Shown here: positions 51,992 through 61,494 of the stretch, in pieces | How the letters are laid out: each line of letters begins with the position of its first letter | How positions within the stretch are numbered: position 1 is the stretch's first letter | From: an uncultured Lachnospiraceae bacterium | GTDB lineage: Bacteria > Bacillota > Clostridia > Lachnospirales > Lachnospiraceae | Assembly (NCBI GenBank): GCA_947625135.1 | Contig: CANQNE010000009.1 | Location: 1 to 64,000, forward strand | DNA: 64,000 nucleotides | Direction of reading: 5' to 3' | Program-made: the position numbers and the translations under genes | The notes under the pieces: model-generated | The model's database searches: none | Seen by the model: the letters and a program-made list of their open reading frames with translations, nothing else | Told to the model about the DNA's origin: nothing

Positions 51992-52576
51992 TTACTCCGC
52001 CTCATGGACGGCATTGACCTCCGCCTCGCAGGAACGCATGGCGTATATGGTTTTCTGCAGCAGATCGTTCAGATCCCAGCCCAGCATATCCGCGCCCTTC
52101 TGGATCACTTCCCGGGAACAGCCGGCTGCAAACCCTGCGCTTTTATATTTCTTTTTCAAAGATTTTAACTCCATGTCCTGTACGCTCTTTGAAGGGCGCA
52201 TCAGCGCTGCCGCCCAGATCAGCCCCGTCAGCTCGTCCGTTGCGTAAAGCACCTTTTCCATTTCATGCTCCGGCGCAACATCCACCGTCAGCCCATAGCC
52301 GTGGCTGCAGACCGCATGGATGATATCCTCGCCGACGCCGCCCTCCCGGAGAAGCTCCGGCGCCTTCAGACAATGCTGATCCGGGTACTGTTCAAAATCA
52401 ATGTCGTGGAGCAATCCCACGATTCCCCAATATTCTGCATCTTCTCCATATCCAAGTTCCTGCGCGAACCATTTCATAACGCCCTCTACCGTCAATGCGT
52501 GACGGATATGGAACGGATCCTGATTATATTTTTTCAGCAGCGTAAAGGCTGCCTCCCTGCTGATATGTTCTTTCAT
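51992..52576 (-). CDS. HD domain hydrolase
   Basis: 194 residues. The metal-binding HD signature is split as usual: HIRHALTVEGVMKWFAQELG, WGIVGLLHDIDFEQYP and VCSHGYG. These proteins are metal-dependent phosphohydrolases; the substrate is unknown. The frame is open about 50 codons further upstream but AAGGAG eight bases before the ATG at 52574-52576 fixes the start. It is probably co-transcribed with the DUF362 gene. Confidence 0.9.
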   Translation of the reverse strand: MKEHISREAAFTLLKKYNQDPFHIRHALTVEGVMKWFAQELGYGEDAEYWGIVGLLHDIDFEQYPDQHCLKAPELLREGGVGEDIIHAVCSHGYGLTVDVAPEHEMEKVLYATDELTGLIWAAALMRPSKSVQDMELKSLKKKYKSAGFAAGCSREVIQKGADMLGWDLNDLLQKTIYAMRSCEAEVNAVHEAE

Positions 52577-52678
52577 CTTGCACTCTCCTTGCTGATTACA
52601 TGGCTGATCCTCGCTCCTGTTTATTCTGTCACGAGACATGGCACACTGTTTTACGGTACTGCTTTGGACAACATCAGA

Positions 52679-52723
52679 AGCCGGCCTGAAGCTGCGATTT
52701 TCTGCACTCCATTTGCCGGCTTC
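52679..52723. repeat. Inverted repeat between rubrerythrin and HD gene
   Basis: AAGCCGGC (52679-52686) and GCCGGCTT (52716-52723) are perfect complements 29 bases apart. There is no T run on either strand, so its role is unclear. Confidence 0.4.
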
Positions 52724-52813
52724 CATACTGTACTTTTCATAAGCGCCGCTCTGTCACATTATGTCTCTTTTGCAGGTCCTCCACTGGCGACGCCGAAAAA
52801 TCTCCCTTTCAGA

Positions 52814-53353
52814 TCAATAATTATCTTTTTTGATCTCAAAGAAGCTCTGAGGATGGTTGCACACCGGGCATACCTCCGGCGCCTTTGTTCCTACTACCAC
52901 ATGACCGCAGTTCCTGCACTCCCAGATCTGTACGCCGCTCTTTTCAAATACCTGTTTTGTCTCAATATTGTTCAGCAGCGCCCGGTATCTTTCCTCATGC
53001 TGCTTTTCAATGGCCGCTACACCTCTGAACTGTGCCGCCAGCTCTGTAAATCCCTCTTCCTCAGCGTCCTTTGCCATACGCTCATACATGTCCGTCCACT
53101 CTGCATTCTCACCTTCTGCCGCGTGAAGCAGATTTTCAGGGGTATCTCCCATCTGACCAAGCGCCTTGAACCACAGTTTCGCATGTTCTTTTTCATTGTC
53201 GGCGGTCTTTAAAAACAGCTCCGCGATCTGCTCATACCCTGCTTTTTTTGCAACGGAGGCAAAATATGTATATTTATTTCTTGCCTGAGACTCCCCTGCA
53301 AACGCTTCCCAAAGATTTTTTTCTGTTTTTGTACCTGCATACTTGCTGCTCAT
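52814..53353 (-). CDS. Rubrerythrin
   Basis: 179 residues. It reduces hydrogen peroxide in anaerobes. A four-helix diiron domain carries the Glu and ExxH ligands ([42 protein letters not shown]), and the C-terminal rubredoxin-like domain has [12 protein letters not shown] and [12 protein letters not shown] for one iron. AAAGGAGG eight bases before the ATG at 53351-53353 fixes the start. It lies 87 bases after a zinc-ribbon gene. Confidence 0.96.
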   Translation of the reverse strand: MSSKYAGTKTEKNLWEAFAGESQARNKYTYFASVAKKAGYEQIAELFLKTADNEKEHAKLWFKALGQMGDTPENLLHAAEGENAEWTDMYERMAKDAEEEGFTELAAQFRGVAAIEKQHEERYRALLNNIETKQVFEKSGVQIWECRNCGHVVVGTKAPEVCPVCNHPQSFFEIKKDNY

Positions 53354-53440
53354 TTCAAATACCTCCTTTGATAAAATGATTTCATTATTTTTTATTTTCA
53401 GCTGCACCGGCAGCTATCTTAACAACATCCGGCTTTTCTT

Positions 53441-54847
53441 TTAATACCACATAATATCATCGGATCGGATCGGCTCATTATCCAGCTTCCACTCATCGCC
53501 TTCTTTTTTGTATGTAGCCAGAACGTCAAAGGATCTTTCCTTTTCTTCGATCTTATCTTGAGAATACCATCCATAGCCTGATCGCAATGCAGATTCTTTC
53601 ATGGTACCGCAAACTCTAAAATCTGTGTTATTTCCTCCACATTGGACTTCAATATCCGATATTTCAATGGACAGGATCGTCTGAGAATATCCGTTTTCTC
53701 CATTCATGCACTCCGCCAGCTCATCATACACGGATTTCGCTTCTTCTGACCGGATGCTCTCTTCTGTAAAACAGTCCTCGATAGACCGGAACTTTTTCTG
53801 CTCCATTGCCGCCTGCAAAATCTTATCCAGATCATCCGCCAGCTGTTCGGCGATCTCCTCCTGCATCTCCTCATCAAGGAGTAAGGCATCGATACGTCCG
53901 GGAGAATATTCCGCCGGATCCGCCAGCATATAATAAGGCAGATAGTCCTCTTTTTCTATCTTTACCTGATGATCTCCGGCAAACATATACCCCGGCTGTA
54001 CATTTACATATTGAATCCCCATTTCCACTGACTCTTCCAGCAGCTTGTCGGGAACCTGCAGGTTGTCAATGCTGATCTTTGACCCGGCAGGCACGCTCAA
54101 AAATGTATTCACAGGTACACACTCCGGCGCCCATACCTTCCACTGATCCCAGATCAGAAATTTCTTTTCCTCTGAGCTGACAGCGAAAATATATTCCTTT
54201 CTCTGTTCGCTGCTGTCTTTTGGCGTATAAACGATTTCATACACTGCATAAGAAGCGTCTTCAGGGATTCCCACACTGTCGTATTCTCTCGCAAAATCTC
54301 CTGAATCCTGCACTTTTCTGACCTTGCAGGAACTGTACTCCTCGCTCTCCCGGTTCATCTCCATGGCGTTGATAAACATTTGCTTTGAGAGAAAGGGATG
54401 ATCGCCGGCAGGAAATTCACAGTAATCATAAGCCGTACTCCAATTTCCTGCTTTCATTGCCTTCCAGTAATTTTCAACCACCTTTTCAGGAGAGAACTGT
54501 CTGCTGACCATCACCCCAAGGGCAGCCGCAAAAACCACCCCGAGAATTACTTCCGCGATCAGCGCCTTTGCCGCGCCTGATTTCTTTTTCTTTGGCCGCA
54601 CACGGGGCTGCTGCCCCGGCTGCTGATAGGACTGCTGTCGCGACTGCTGATAGGACTGCTGTCCCGGCTGCTGATAGAACTGCTGTCCCGATTGCTGATA
54701 GGGCTGCTGTCCCGGCTGCTGATAAAACTGCTGCCCTCCGGCGTTCTCCTCTTCCGCGGTATACTGATCGTCGATCAGCCTTGCTCCACACTCTTCGCAA
54801 AATATCGCTGCTTCTTCATTTTTCTTTCCACATTCCGGGCAAAACAT
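53441..54847 (-). CDS. Zinc-ribbon membrane protein with Gln/Tyr octapeptide repeats
   Basis: 468 residues. An N-terminal zinc ribbon (FCPECGKKNEEAAIFCEECG) is followed by a run of about five octapeptides of the form QQ(F/P/S)YQQ(P/S)(G/R) (about 39-78), a basic patch (RVRPKKKKSG), one membrane segment (about 92-113) and a 350-residue extracytoplasmic part resembling the TcaA/NTF2-like domains of such proteins (FSPEKVVENYWKAMKAGNWS). The likely topology is ribbon and repeats inside, large domain outside. Function is unknown. It starts 10 bases after the YARHG gene. Confidence 0.85.
   Translation of the reverse strand: MFCPECGKKNEEAAIFCEECGARLIDDQYTAEEENAGGQQFYQQPGQQPYQQSGQQFYQQPGQQSYQQSRQQSYQQPGQQPRVRPKKKKSGAAKALIAEVILGVVFAAALGVMVSRQFSPEKVVENYWKAMKAGNWSTAYDYCEFPAGDHPFLSKQMFINAMEMNRESEEYSSCKVRKVQDSGDFAREYDSVGIPEDASYAVYEIVYTPKDSSEQRKEYIFAVSSEEKKFLIWDQWKVWAPECVPVNTFLSVPAGSKISIDNLQVPDKLLEESVEMGIQYVNVQPGYMFAGDHQVKIEKEDYLPYYMLADPAEYSPGRIDALLLDEEMQEEIAEQLADDLDKILQAAMEQKKFRSIEDCFTEESIRSEEAKSVYDELAECMNGENGYSQTILSIEISDIEVQCGGNNTDFRVCGTMKESALRSGYGWYSQDKIEEKERSFDVLATYKKEGDEWKLDNEPIRSDDIMWY
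54602..54735. repeat. 24-bp tandem repeats in the zinc-ribbon gene
   Basis: The coding segment repeats CTGCTGTCCCGGCTGCTGATA-like units every 24 bases (plus-strand view), about five times, encoding the Gln/Tyr octapeptides. Copy-number change would keep the frame. Confidence 0.8.
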
Positions 54848-54857
54848 AGTCTACCTC

Positions 54858-55460
54858 CTAATTCCAGTTGTGTGCAGTTCTAAATGCCTGCAGTTTTTCC
54901 ACATTGCTCTTCTCCACAGAGGAAAAGGTTGCTTCTACCTTTGCCATATCCGGTTCTTTCTTCAGGATCTGATACCATGAAAATTGATTAAAATAAGCCA
55001 GTATCTCCTGATTGGAAAACTGATATCCCCTTCTTGCGTAAATCTCATTGATCGCTCTGCGGCACAATTCGCTGCTGGTCAGTTTCTCATTCATCTGCGC
55101 ATCTGTGATCAGCATATTGCCGCTGTCCGGGAACACAAATCCGTTATTTTCCGCCTCTGCCGGCGCAGGTGTAGGGGAAGGGGAAGGAGACGGAGACGCC
55201 AGGCTCTCCGTCAGTGTGGAAGCGTCCTTGTTCTGAATCTTCAGTTTTTCATCAATTTCGATCGTTCTGGGCTCTTTCTCATAATAAGTTTCCACATTTG
55301 ATTCAAATTCCCGGTCAATGGTGACCGTTCCCTTTTCACCGGAACCGCTTTCCCGGATAACAACAAAAACGCCTGCCGCAAGAAGCAAACAATCGATTAT
55401 TGCAAATATCACTGCTGCAATTTTTACCCCGGTGCTTGATTTTTGTTTTTTCTTGTTCAT
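54858..55460 (-). CDS. YARHG domain membrane-anchored protein
   Basis: 200 residues. A basic start, one membrane segment (about 13-35), a linker with a Ser/Pro/Thr run (SPSPSPSPTPAP) and a C-terminal YARHG domain (about 130-195: AINEIYARRGYQFSNQEILAYF, where the name-giving motif reads YARRG). YARHG domains occur outside the membrane and probably bind wall material. It lies 10 bases before the zinc-ribbon gene, so the two are probably expressed together. An extended -10 (TGGTAAAAT) lies in the leader. Confidence 0.85.
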   Translation of the reverse strand: MNKKKQKSSTGVKIAAVIFAIIDCLLLAAGVFVVIRESGSGEKGTVTIDREFESNVETYYEKEPRTIEIDEKLKIQNKDASTLTESLASPSPSPSPTPAPAEAENNGFVFPDSGNMLITDAQMNEKLTSSELCRRAINEIYARRGYQFSNQEILAYFNQFSWYQILKKEPDMAKVEATFSSVEKSNVEKLQAFRTAHNWN

Positions 55461-55636
55461 TTGACATCCTCACTGTTCATTGCTCAACTTTACAGAATGA
55501 TCCTTCTGCTCTACAGACATCCGCCGTTTCCGGCTTCAGTCATACAATCCACATCGTTTCCTTCGTTGTTTTCATTTTACCACAATTTTGTATGACATTC
55601 TACTGTTCTGAAAAAAAAGATACAATTTCTTCCCTC

Positions 55637-56596
55637 TTATTTTTCTTCGTCAAAGGGCTCCACAGGCACTTCAATTTCCGCCGCCAGCCCCCGGATATCG
55701 TCCCATCCGTTTCTTCCCGCCTCATAGTCATGAACGCGGATCATCCGATGCCCCAGCAGATAGGGCGCCAGCTCCTTCACATCGTCCGGCGTCACAAAAT
55801 CCCGGCCCCGGATAGCCGCAAGAGCCTGAGAAGCGCGCATAAATGCAAGGGTACTTCTGGGGCTTGCGCCGGCGACCATCCGCCCGTCCGCCCTTGTGGC
55901 GGTGACGATCTTCAGCAGATACTCTCTTACTTCGGGGTGCATGGTTACCTTTTTCACTTCTTCCCTGACCTGGCAGATATCTTCGACGGTGCAGACAGCC
56001 TCCACACTCTCTATCGGGCTGTCCAGTATATACCGCTCCATCATATCCAGTTCCTGATCGAATCCGGGGAACCCCACCTGCAGCTTCATCATAAAGCGGT
56101 CCAGCTGGGCTTCCGGCAGAGGAAACGTACCAAGCGCCTCCACCGGATTCTGGGTGGCGATCACAAAAAACGGATCCGGCAGCTTTCTGGTCTCCCCGTC
56201 CACGGACACCTGCCCTTCCTCCATACTTTCCAAAAGGCTGGACTGGGTACGGGGCGTAGCCCGGTTGATCTCGTCTCCCAGAATAATATTGGCAAACACC
56301 GGCCCTTCCCGGAACACAAAAGTCTCCTGCTTCTGGTGATAGTAGTTTAAACCGGTAACGTCACTGGGGAGCAGATCCGGTGTGAACTGGATCCGCTTGT
56401 AAGTGCCGGATATCGTTTTTGCCAGCGTCTTTGCCAGCATGGTCTTGCCGGTTCCGGGCATATCCTCCAGAAGCACGTGCCCGCCGGCAAAATAAGCGGT
56501 CAGCACATACTCCGTAACCTGCTCCTTGCCCACCAGCACCTTTCCGATCTCCCTTCCGATATCCGACGCAATCTTTCTGATCTTTTCTACATCCAC
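55637..56596 (-). CDS. MoxR family AAA ATPase
   Basis: 319 residues. Walker A is DMPGTGKTMLAKTLA, Walker B is NIILGDEINRATPRTQ, and sensor regions FVIATQNPVE and RFMMKLQVGFP follow. MoxR ATPases act as chaperone-like partners of DUF58/VWA proteins encoded beside them, as here. It follows the DUF4129 gene by 18 bases as the last gene of a three-gene unit. Confidence 0.93.
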   Translation of the reverse strand: MDVEKIRKIASDIGREIGKVLVGKEQVTEYVLTAYFAGGHVLLEDMPGTGKTMLAKTLAKTISGTYKRIQFTPDLLPSDVTGLNYYHQKQETFVFREGPVFANIILGDEINRATPRTQSSLLESMEEGQVSVDGETRKLPDPFFVIATQNPVEALGTFPLPEAQLDRFMMKLQVGFPGFDQELDMMERYILDSPIESVEAVCTVEDICQVREEVKKVTMHPEVREYLLKIVTATRADGRMVAGASPRSTLAFMRASQALAAIRGRDFVTPDDVKELAPYLLGHRMIRVHDYEAGRNGWDDIRGLAAEIEVPVEPFDEEK

Positions 56597-56614
56597 GCCT
56601 GCAACCTCCTCCTA

Positions 56615-57952
56615 TTATTTTAATTGTTCATACAGTTCTTTTGCCCTTGCGGCCTGCTTTTCTTCTATCTTTCGCCGGCTGTAACGCGCTTCCTCATATA
56701 ATTCTGTAAATTCCCCCAGCGGTTCCTTTTCCAGGGCGGAACGGCTCATACTCTTTTCCAGTTCCGAGGGGGTCATCCGCCGAAGCTGTCGGATTTTTTT
56801 CTCCCGGCCACGCCTTTCCACAAATTTCCGGTAATATCGGCGGATCCGCTGGGCGGCGGAATTGCCGTAGCGAAACCGCTGCCGCACCCCTTCCGGCGCA
56901 ATGGCTTCCTCTGAGCCCTTGTCCAGTACCGTGATCACATCATCCTCTTCTGTCTGGTCGTACCGGACCGTCCGCAGATACCGGTAAATATAGTATAATA
57001 CAAGCAGGCAAATTCCCACCAGCAGCAGCGTCAACAGCAGGTTTGCCACTCTGGCGATCATGGGATTTTTGGTTATCTGTTTCAAAAGCTCCCGTCCGTT
57101 TCCCTTGATGTCTCCGGATGACGACTGCGGAGAAGCCGTAGTGGCCGGAAGCGCGCCATAGCCTGCATTTTCCGTGAATCGGCCCCATAGGGAATTCCAG
57201 AGACTTACAATCCAGATAAAGATCCGATCCAGAATGTACGAGGCATATCGTGAACCGATATAGATCGCTCCCGCAACTCCCGCACCGCAGACCATGCCCA
57301 TTGCCACCATGCGCCATACGTGGTTTTTGTCAAACCGATCCATTTGCCTCATCCTGCGGAAATAGTCATAGATCAGGTAAAAATACTGCTGCACCAGATA
57401 TTCCGCCAAAAAAACACAGAATACCACAAGCATCAGTTTGGTGCAGAGTACCGCGTCTCCTTTGCTTTCCGCTGTATTGCCGCCGGCAAACAGGCTTGCG
57501 GCCATCAGCACCCAGATCGCCACGCCCCAGTAAACACTATGCTCTACAAACCATGTAATCCCTCTTGCAAAATCTCCCCAATCTCCTTTTGAGAAAATTT
57601 CTACCGCCGTAAAAATGATCAGCGTCACCGCAAACCATATTTTGCTGTAGGGCAGCGGGTACAGATAAAACGCCGCCAGAATCACCAGCGCGGACAGGAT
57701 CACGATCTTCCACAGCTGCTTTTCCCTTCTGGATATCCCATACAGCGCCAGAAAAAATACAAGCATGCCCAGATATCGGAACGGCTCAAACTGTCCGTGC
57801 CCCATATTTTTCTGCACAAGAAAACCCATTAACAGCAGGCAGTAATAAAAATTCAGCGGGATCAGGAAATTGATGACAATGACAAACCGCTCGCTGTGAA
57901 ATTGTCCCGGGTCCTTTGTCTTCCCGCGCTTTTCAGAGGTTAATGGTTTCAA
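56615..57952 (-). CDS. Multipass membrane protein with DUF4129-like C-terminus
   Basis: 445 residues with about eight membrane segments (seven in the first 300 residues, one at about 305-327) and a basic cytosolic tail. The tail segment AQRIRRYYRKFVERRG, then MTPSELE and FTELYEEARYS resembles DUF4129, which is found beside MoxR and DUF58 genes and transglutaminase-like proteins. No transglutaminase domain is present here. It overlaps the DUF58 gene by 20 bases, indicating translational coupling. Confidence 0.82.
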   Translation of the reverse strand: MKPLTSEKRGKTKDPGQFHSERFVIVINFLIPLNFYYCLLLMGFLVQKNMGHGQFEPFRYLGMLVFFLALYGISRREKQLWKIVILSALVILAAFYLYPLPYSKIWFAVTLIIFTAVEIFSKGDWGDFARGITWFVEHSVYWGVAIWVLMAASLFAGGNTAESKGDAVLCTKLMLVVFCVFLAEYLVQQYFYLIYDYFRRMRQMDRFDKNHVWRMVAMGMVCGAGVAGAIYIGSRYASYILDRIFIWIVSLWNSLWGRFTENAGYGALPATTASPQSSSGDIKGNGRELLKQITKNPMIARVANLLLTLLLVGICLLVLYYIYRYLRTVRYDQTEEDDVITVLDKGSEEAIAPEGVRQRFRYGNSAAQRIRRYYRKFVERRGREKKIRQLRRMTPSELEKSMSRSALEKEPLGEFTELYEEARYSRRKIEEKQAARAKELYEQLK

Positions 57953-59090
57953 AATTTTCTTCCCTTCTCCAGTAAATATTCCAGCCGATGGCCTGATTCT
58001 TCAGCCCCGGCTTCAAATGATAGGAACTTCTCCCCTTTTTGGGGATGATCCACACAAACTGCCCATTTTGTTCCTTCAGCCGGAGCAGCCCGTTCTGAAA
58101 GGCGTCCCGCCATTCCGAAGAGATGATGACAAAAAACCGATCCCTTCTTTGGGCATCCATCTCCCTTTGATACAGAGTAAAAAAATTCTCCTCTTCCTGA
58201 CAACAGACGATCCTTGCCAGCGCCTCATCCACATGGTTCATATATTTTCGCACCGTTTTCTTTGCCTCCACAAGAAGGCACGGCCCGCCGGCCTGTTCCT
58301 GCCCGTTGGTGTACAGATCGCTTTCGATGCCGTATCTGCTCAGGTTCCAGCACCATGTCTTTGCCAGCCGGATGGCTTCCTCTCCGATCTCCGGCTCCTC
58401 CTCCAGCTGCTGCTGTGTCAGGTGGAGAAACACCGTCACCTTCCGGCTGCTGGTGTACTCATAATTGTTCACCATCAGCGCGCCCGCTTTTGCGGTGGCC
58501 TTCCAGTTGATGCTCCTTCTGCTGTCAAAGGGCTGGTATTTCCGGATATTCCGGATCAGAAACACGTCCTCGTTCATAAAATCATTGGTAAGGATCTCGC
58601 CGAACAGATTCTGAAAATTTTTCACAAAGTTACGCATATTCACGCATCTGGGATATACGATCAGCTGTTCCTTTAACGGCAGGATCTCTGAGTCCTCCCG
58701 ATCCATAAACAGGCTGCGGCTCTGGAGCATCATTTCATCCAGCGTATAGCAGCCCCGTTGTTTGCAGCGGAAGGTAAGGGTTCTTGTGATGGATTGATAA
58801 GAATAAAGAGTAAACAGTTCGTTTCTGTGATAGGTGTCCGTCTGATCTTTTTGTTTTGACCGGACCTCCGCAAATTGACGGGGCATTGTAAAAATCACCG
58901 ACAGCGCAGGCAAAGGAAGATTTTTCCTGTTGCGCACAGTCACATTGACCTTAACCAATTCATTTTCCAGCATAGATCTCTTTTGAAAATGTACTTCCGC
59001 CTCCAGATTTCTGTTCCACAGCCGCTGATAGATCCCGCGCTGCAGCTGCACCACCAGAAACAGGCAAAGTACGATGGCAATTACCTGCAT
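57933..59090 (-). CDS. DUF58 domain protein
   Basis: 385 residues. A short hydrophobic N-terminus anchors it; the middle part is beta-rich. The DUF58 signature is IRKYQPFDSRRSINWKATAK (about residues 180-200), followed by MVNNYEYTSSRKVTVFLHL, the beginning of a VWA-like fold. DUF58 proteins work with MoxR ATPases, probably at the envelope. It is the first gene of the DUF58-DUF4129-MoxR unit. Confidence 0.9.
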   Translation of the reverse strand: MQVIAIVLCLFLVVQLQRGIYQRLWNRNLEAEVHFQKRSMLENELVKVNVTVRNRKNLPLPALSVIFTMPRQFAEVRSKQKDQTDTYHRNELFTLYSYQSITRTLTFRCKQRGCYTLDEMMLQSRSLFMDREDSEILPLKEQLIVYPRCVNMRNFVKNFQNLFGEILTNDFMNEDVFLIRNIRKYQPFDSRRSINWKATAKAGALMVNNYEYTSSRKVTVFLHLTQQQLEEEPEIGEEAIRLAKTWCWNLSRYGIESDLYTNGQEQAGGPCLLVEAKKTVRKYMNHVDEALARIVCCQEEENFFTLYQREMDAQRRDRFFVIISSEWRDAFQNGLLRLKEQNGQFVWIIPKKGRSSYHLKPGLKNQAIGWNIYWRREENFETINL

Positions 59091-59155
59091 ATTGGTTCTC
59101 CCGCTCCTCAGTCAATAAAATAAAACGGAAATCGGTATGAAATGGTTCATTTTTG

Positions 59156-59203
59156 AAAAAGGGCCGCCGCAAAACAGATCCGGCAGCGCTCCACGAAGGG
59201 CCC
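59156..59203 (-). terminator. Probable terminator of purA
   Basis: GGGCC (59161-59165) pairs with GGCCC (59199-59203) around an inner GC-rich hairpin; on the minus strand TTTTTC follows. It lies 70 bases after the purA stop. Confidence 0.5.
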
Positions 59204-59274
59204 TGCGGTCATAAATCCTGCGACAGCTCCTTTCTTCTTTCTATTATCGAACTATGATGTTTCCCGAACTATGT

Positions 59275-60576
59275 TCACTCACCGATCGGTGATTTGCGAT
59301 AAATGATATCCGTCCTGCCCGGTCCGTTTGAGATCATGGTGATGGGGAATCCGATCTCTTTTTCCACAAACTCGATATAGTTCCGGCAGTTTTCCGGAAG
59401 CTCTTCATAGGTTTTAATGCCCCGGATATCCGCTCTCTGAGACTTCCAGCCCGGCAGTATCTGATAGACGGGCTTTGCCTTCTTCAACAACGCGGTGGTG
59501 GGAAACTCCTTTGTCACCTTGCCGTCGATCTCATATCCCACGCACACGGGGATCTCATCCAGATAGCCCAGCACGTCCAGCACCGTAAAGGCCACGTCCG
59601 TCGTGCCCTGCAGGCGGCATCCATATCTGGAAGCCACACAGTCAAACCAGCCCATTCTTCTGGGGCGTCCCGTGGTCGCACCGTATTCGCCGCCGTCTCC
59701 GCCGCGCCTGCGGAGTTCATCCGCCTCCTCACCGAAGATCTCGCTGACAAATTCACCGGCGCCTACCGCGCTGGAATACGCTTTGCACACCGTAATAATC
59801 TGTTTGATCTCATAAGGGGGCAAGCCTGCGCCGATAGCGCCGTAAGCCGCCAGCGTGGAAGAGGACGTCACCATAGGGTAGATCCCATGATCCGGGTCTT
59901 TCAGTGAGCCCAGCTGCCCCTCCAGCAGTATTTCCTTGCCCTCCCTGATGGCGTTCCAGAGATACAGAGAAACATCGCATACATAGGGCTTTACCATTTC
60001 CTTATAGCCCATCAGCTCTTCAAAAATCTCGTCGGCCTTCAGAAGCGGCTTGTGGTAAAGATGCTCCATCAGCACATTCTTGGAAGCAATCACACGGTCT
60101 ACCTTTTCCCGCAGAGCCTCCTCATCAAACAGCTCGCTGACCTGAAAACCGATTTTCGCATATTTATCCGAATAAAAAGGCGCAATTCCGGATTTGGTGG
60201 AACCAAAGGACTTGCCGCCAAGCCGCTCCTCCTCATACTGGTCCAGCAGAATATGATAGGACATCACCATCTGAGCCCGGTCGGAAACTAAGATCTTCGG
60301 CATAGGCACGCCCTTGTCAACAATGGTTTTGATCTCATTGAACAGGACGGGGATGTTCAGCGCCACACCGTTTCCGATAATGCTTGTGGTATGGTCGTAA
60401 AAGACGCCTGACGGCAGGGTGTGCAGCGCGAATTTGCCATAATCGTTTACGATGGTATGACCTGCGTTGGCGCCGCCCTGAAAGCGTACGATAATATCCG
60501 CTTTCTCTCCCAGCATATCGGTGATCTTTCCTTTCCCTTCATCACCCCAGTTTGCTCCTACTACTGCTTTTACCAT
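59275..60576 (-). CDS. purA: Adenylosuccinate synthase
   Basis: 433 residues. It joins aspartate to IMP with GTP on the way to AMP. The GTP-binding start VGANWGDEGKGKITDMLG, the IMP segment QGGANAGHTIV with the catalytic His, and TGRPRRMGWFDCV are present. Length is normal. A promoter and a short GC hairpin (CCGGC...GCCGG, 60621-60643) lie in the leader; no purine riboswitch was recognised. Confidence 0.97.
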   Translation of the reverse strand: MVKAVVGANWGDEGKGKITDMLGEKADIIVRFQGGANAGHTIVNDYGKFALHTLPSGVFYDHTTSIIGNGVALNIPVLFNEIKTIVDKGVPMPKILVSDRAQMVMSYHILLDQYEEERLGGKSFGSTKSGIAPFYSDKYAKIGFQVSELFDEEALREKVDRVIASKNVLMEHLYHKPLLKADEIFEELMGYKEMVKPYVCDVSLYLWNAIREGKEILLEGQLGSLKDPDHGIYPMVTSSSTLAAYGAIGAGLPPYEIKQIITVCKAYSSAVGAGEFVSEIFGEEADELRRRGGDGGEYGATTGRPRRMGWFDCVASRYGCRLQGTTDVAFTVLDVLGYLDEIPVCVGYEIDGKVTKEFPTTALLKKAKPVYQILPGWKSQRADIRGIKTYEELPENCRNYIEFVEKEIGFPITMISNGPGRTDIIYRKSPIGE

Positions 60577-60652
60577 ATCATTTCCTCCAGTCCGGTACTT
60601 TTCGTTTCTTCAAAAACTTTCCGGCAGAACCTTCCTCCGCCGGTCCGTTCAT

Positions 60653-60681
60653 ACTATACCACAAAATTCCATATAAGTAAA
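60653..60681 (-). promoter_or_regulatory. Promoter of purA
   Basis: On the minus strand TTTACT (60676-60681) and TATAGT (60653-60658), 17-base spacing, with TGG before the -10. Confidence 0.65.
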
Positions 60682-60721
60682 TTTAATATTATTTAAAACG
60701 CAAAAAACAAAAAATTTTTCT

Positions 60722-61324
60722 TCAGTCCACGCCCAATGCCTTCAGCTGTTTTTCCGTACTCTCGCAGGAGGTGAACAGAATCCCGTGAAATCCCAGTTCT
60801 TTTGCCATTGCGACATTCTCTTCTGTATCGTCAATGAACACACATTCTTCCGCTTTCAATCCAAAATGTGCCAAAAACTCTGTGTAAATCTTTGGATCCG
60901 GCTTGGTTGCCCTTACCTGAAAGGACAGAAACCCGCCTTCCATATATTCCATAAACGCAAGGGATTCCCTGCAGTCATCGTAAGCCTTTTTGGAATAATT
61001 TGACAGATAATAAACCTTGTATCCGGCCTCCTTCAGCCTTCTGACCCAGTCCACCGCATAGCTGCGGATGACCAGCATCCCCTTAATGTCTGCATAAGCC
61101 TCGTAAAGCTCTTTTTCGATCCCGGGATCCATGCTCACAAAAGCACGCATCACCTCTTCCTCCGTCAGATCCGCCCGTTCAAACTGCTCCCAATAGGGAC
61201 TTAACACAGACGCTTTGATGATCCGCCTGATGATGGGCTCCGAAAAGCCTTTCTGCGCGAGAAATTCCACCGGTTTATAATCCACCAGCACATTTCCAAT
61301 GTCAAATACAATGTTTTTGATCAT
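60722..61324 (-). CDS. HAD family hydrolase (subfamily IA)
   Basis: 200 residues. Motif I is NIVFDIGNVLVDY (the first Asp is the nucleophile), motif II is YLSNYS, motif III the Lys in RATKPDPKIY, and motif IV VFIDDTEENVAMA. The helical cap between motifs I and II is of the C1 type. It resembles the YihX-like sugar phosphatases; the substrate is unknown. It lies between purA and purB but in its own stretch. Confidence 0.9.
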   Translation of the reverse strand: MIKNIVFDIGNVLVDYKPVEFLAQKGFSEPIIRRIIKASVLSPYWEQFERADLTEEEVMRAFVSMDPGIEKELYEAYADIKGMLVIRSYAVDWVRRLKEAGYKVYYLSNYSKKAYDDCRESLAFMEYMEGGFLSFQVRATKPDPKIYTEFLAHFGLKAEECVFIDDTEENVAMAKELGFHGILFTSCESTEKQLKALGVD

Positions 61325-61431
61325 GTGATTGCCTCCGTTTCCATGGTCTTTATTCGTTTCATTTCCGGATCCAGAATCATCTCCCGTCTGCCTGAAGGAC
61401 GCCTTTCCAAGCCAGCAGCCTCAGGCCGGGC

Positions 61432-61475
61432 AAAAAAGCGCTGCAAAATGATACGATCCGTCATCCTGCAGCGCC
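61432..61475 (-). terminator. Terminator of purB
   Basis: On the minus strand GGCGCTGCA and TGCAGCGC form the stem, followed by TTTTTTG, 20 bases after the purB stop codon. Confidence 0.9.
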
Positions 61476-61494
61476 TTCTGTCTCCTCTTCTCTC

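Noticed and set aside
52577..52726. Extension of the HD hydrolase by about 50 N-terminal codons
   Set aside because: The added residues have no domain character, and a good ribosome site sits directly before the downstream ATG.
59248..59273. Direct repeat CGAACTATG (17 bases apart) near the purA stop
   Set aside because: Only two 9-base copies, close to the gene end, with no sign of a regulatory or recombination role.
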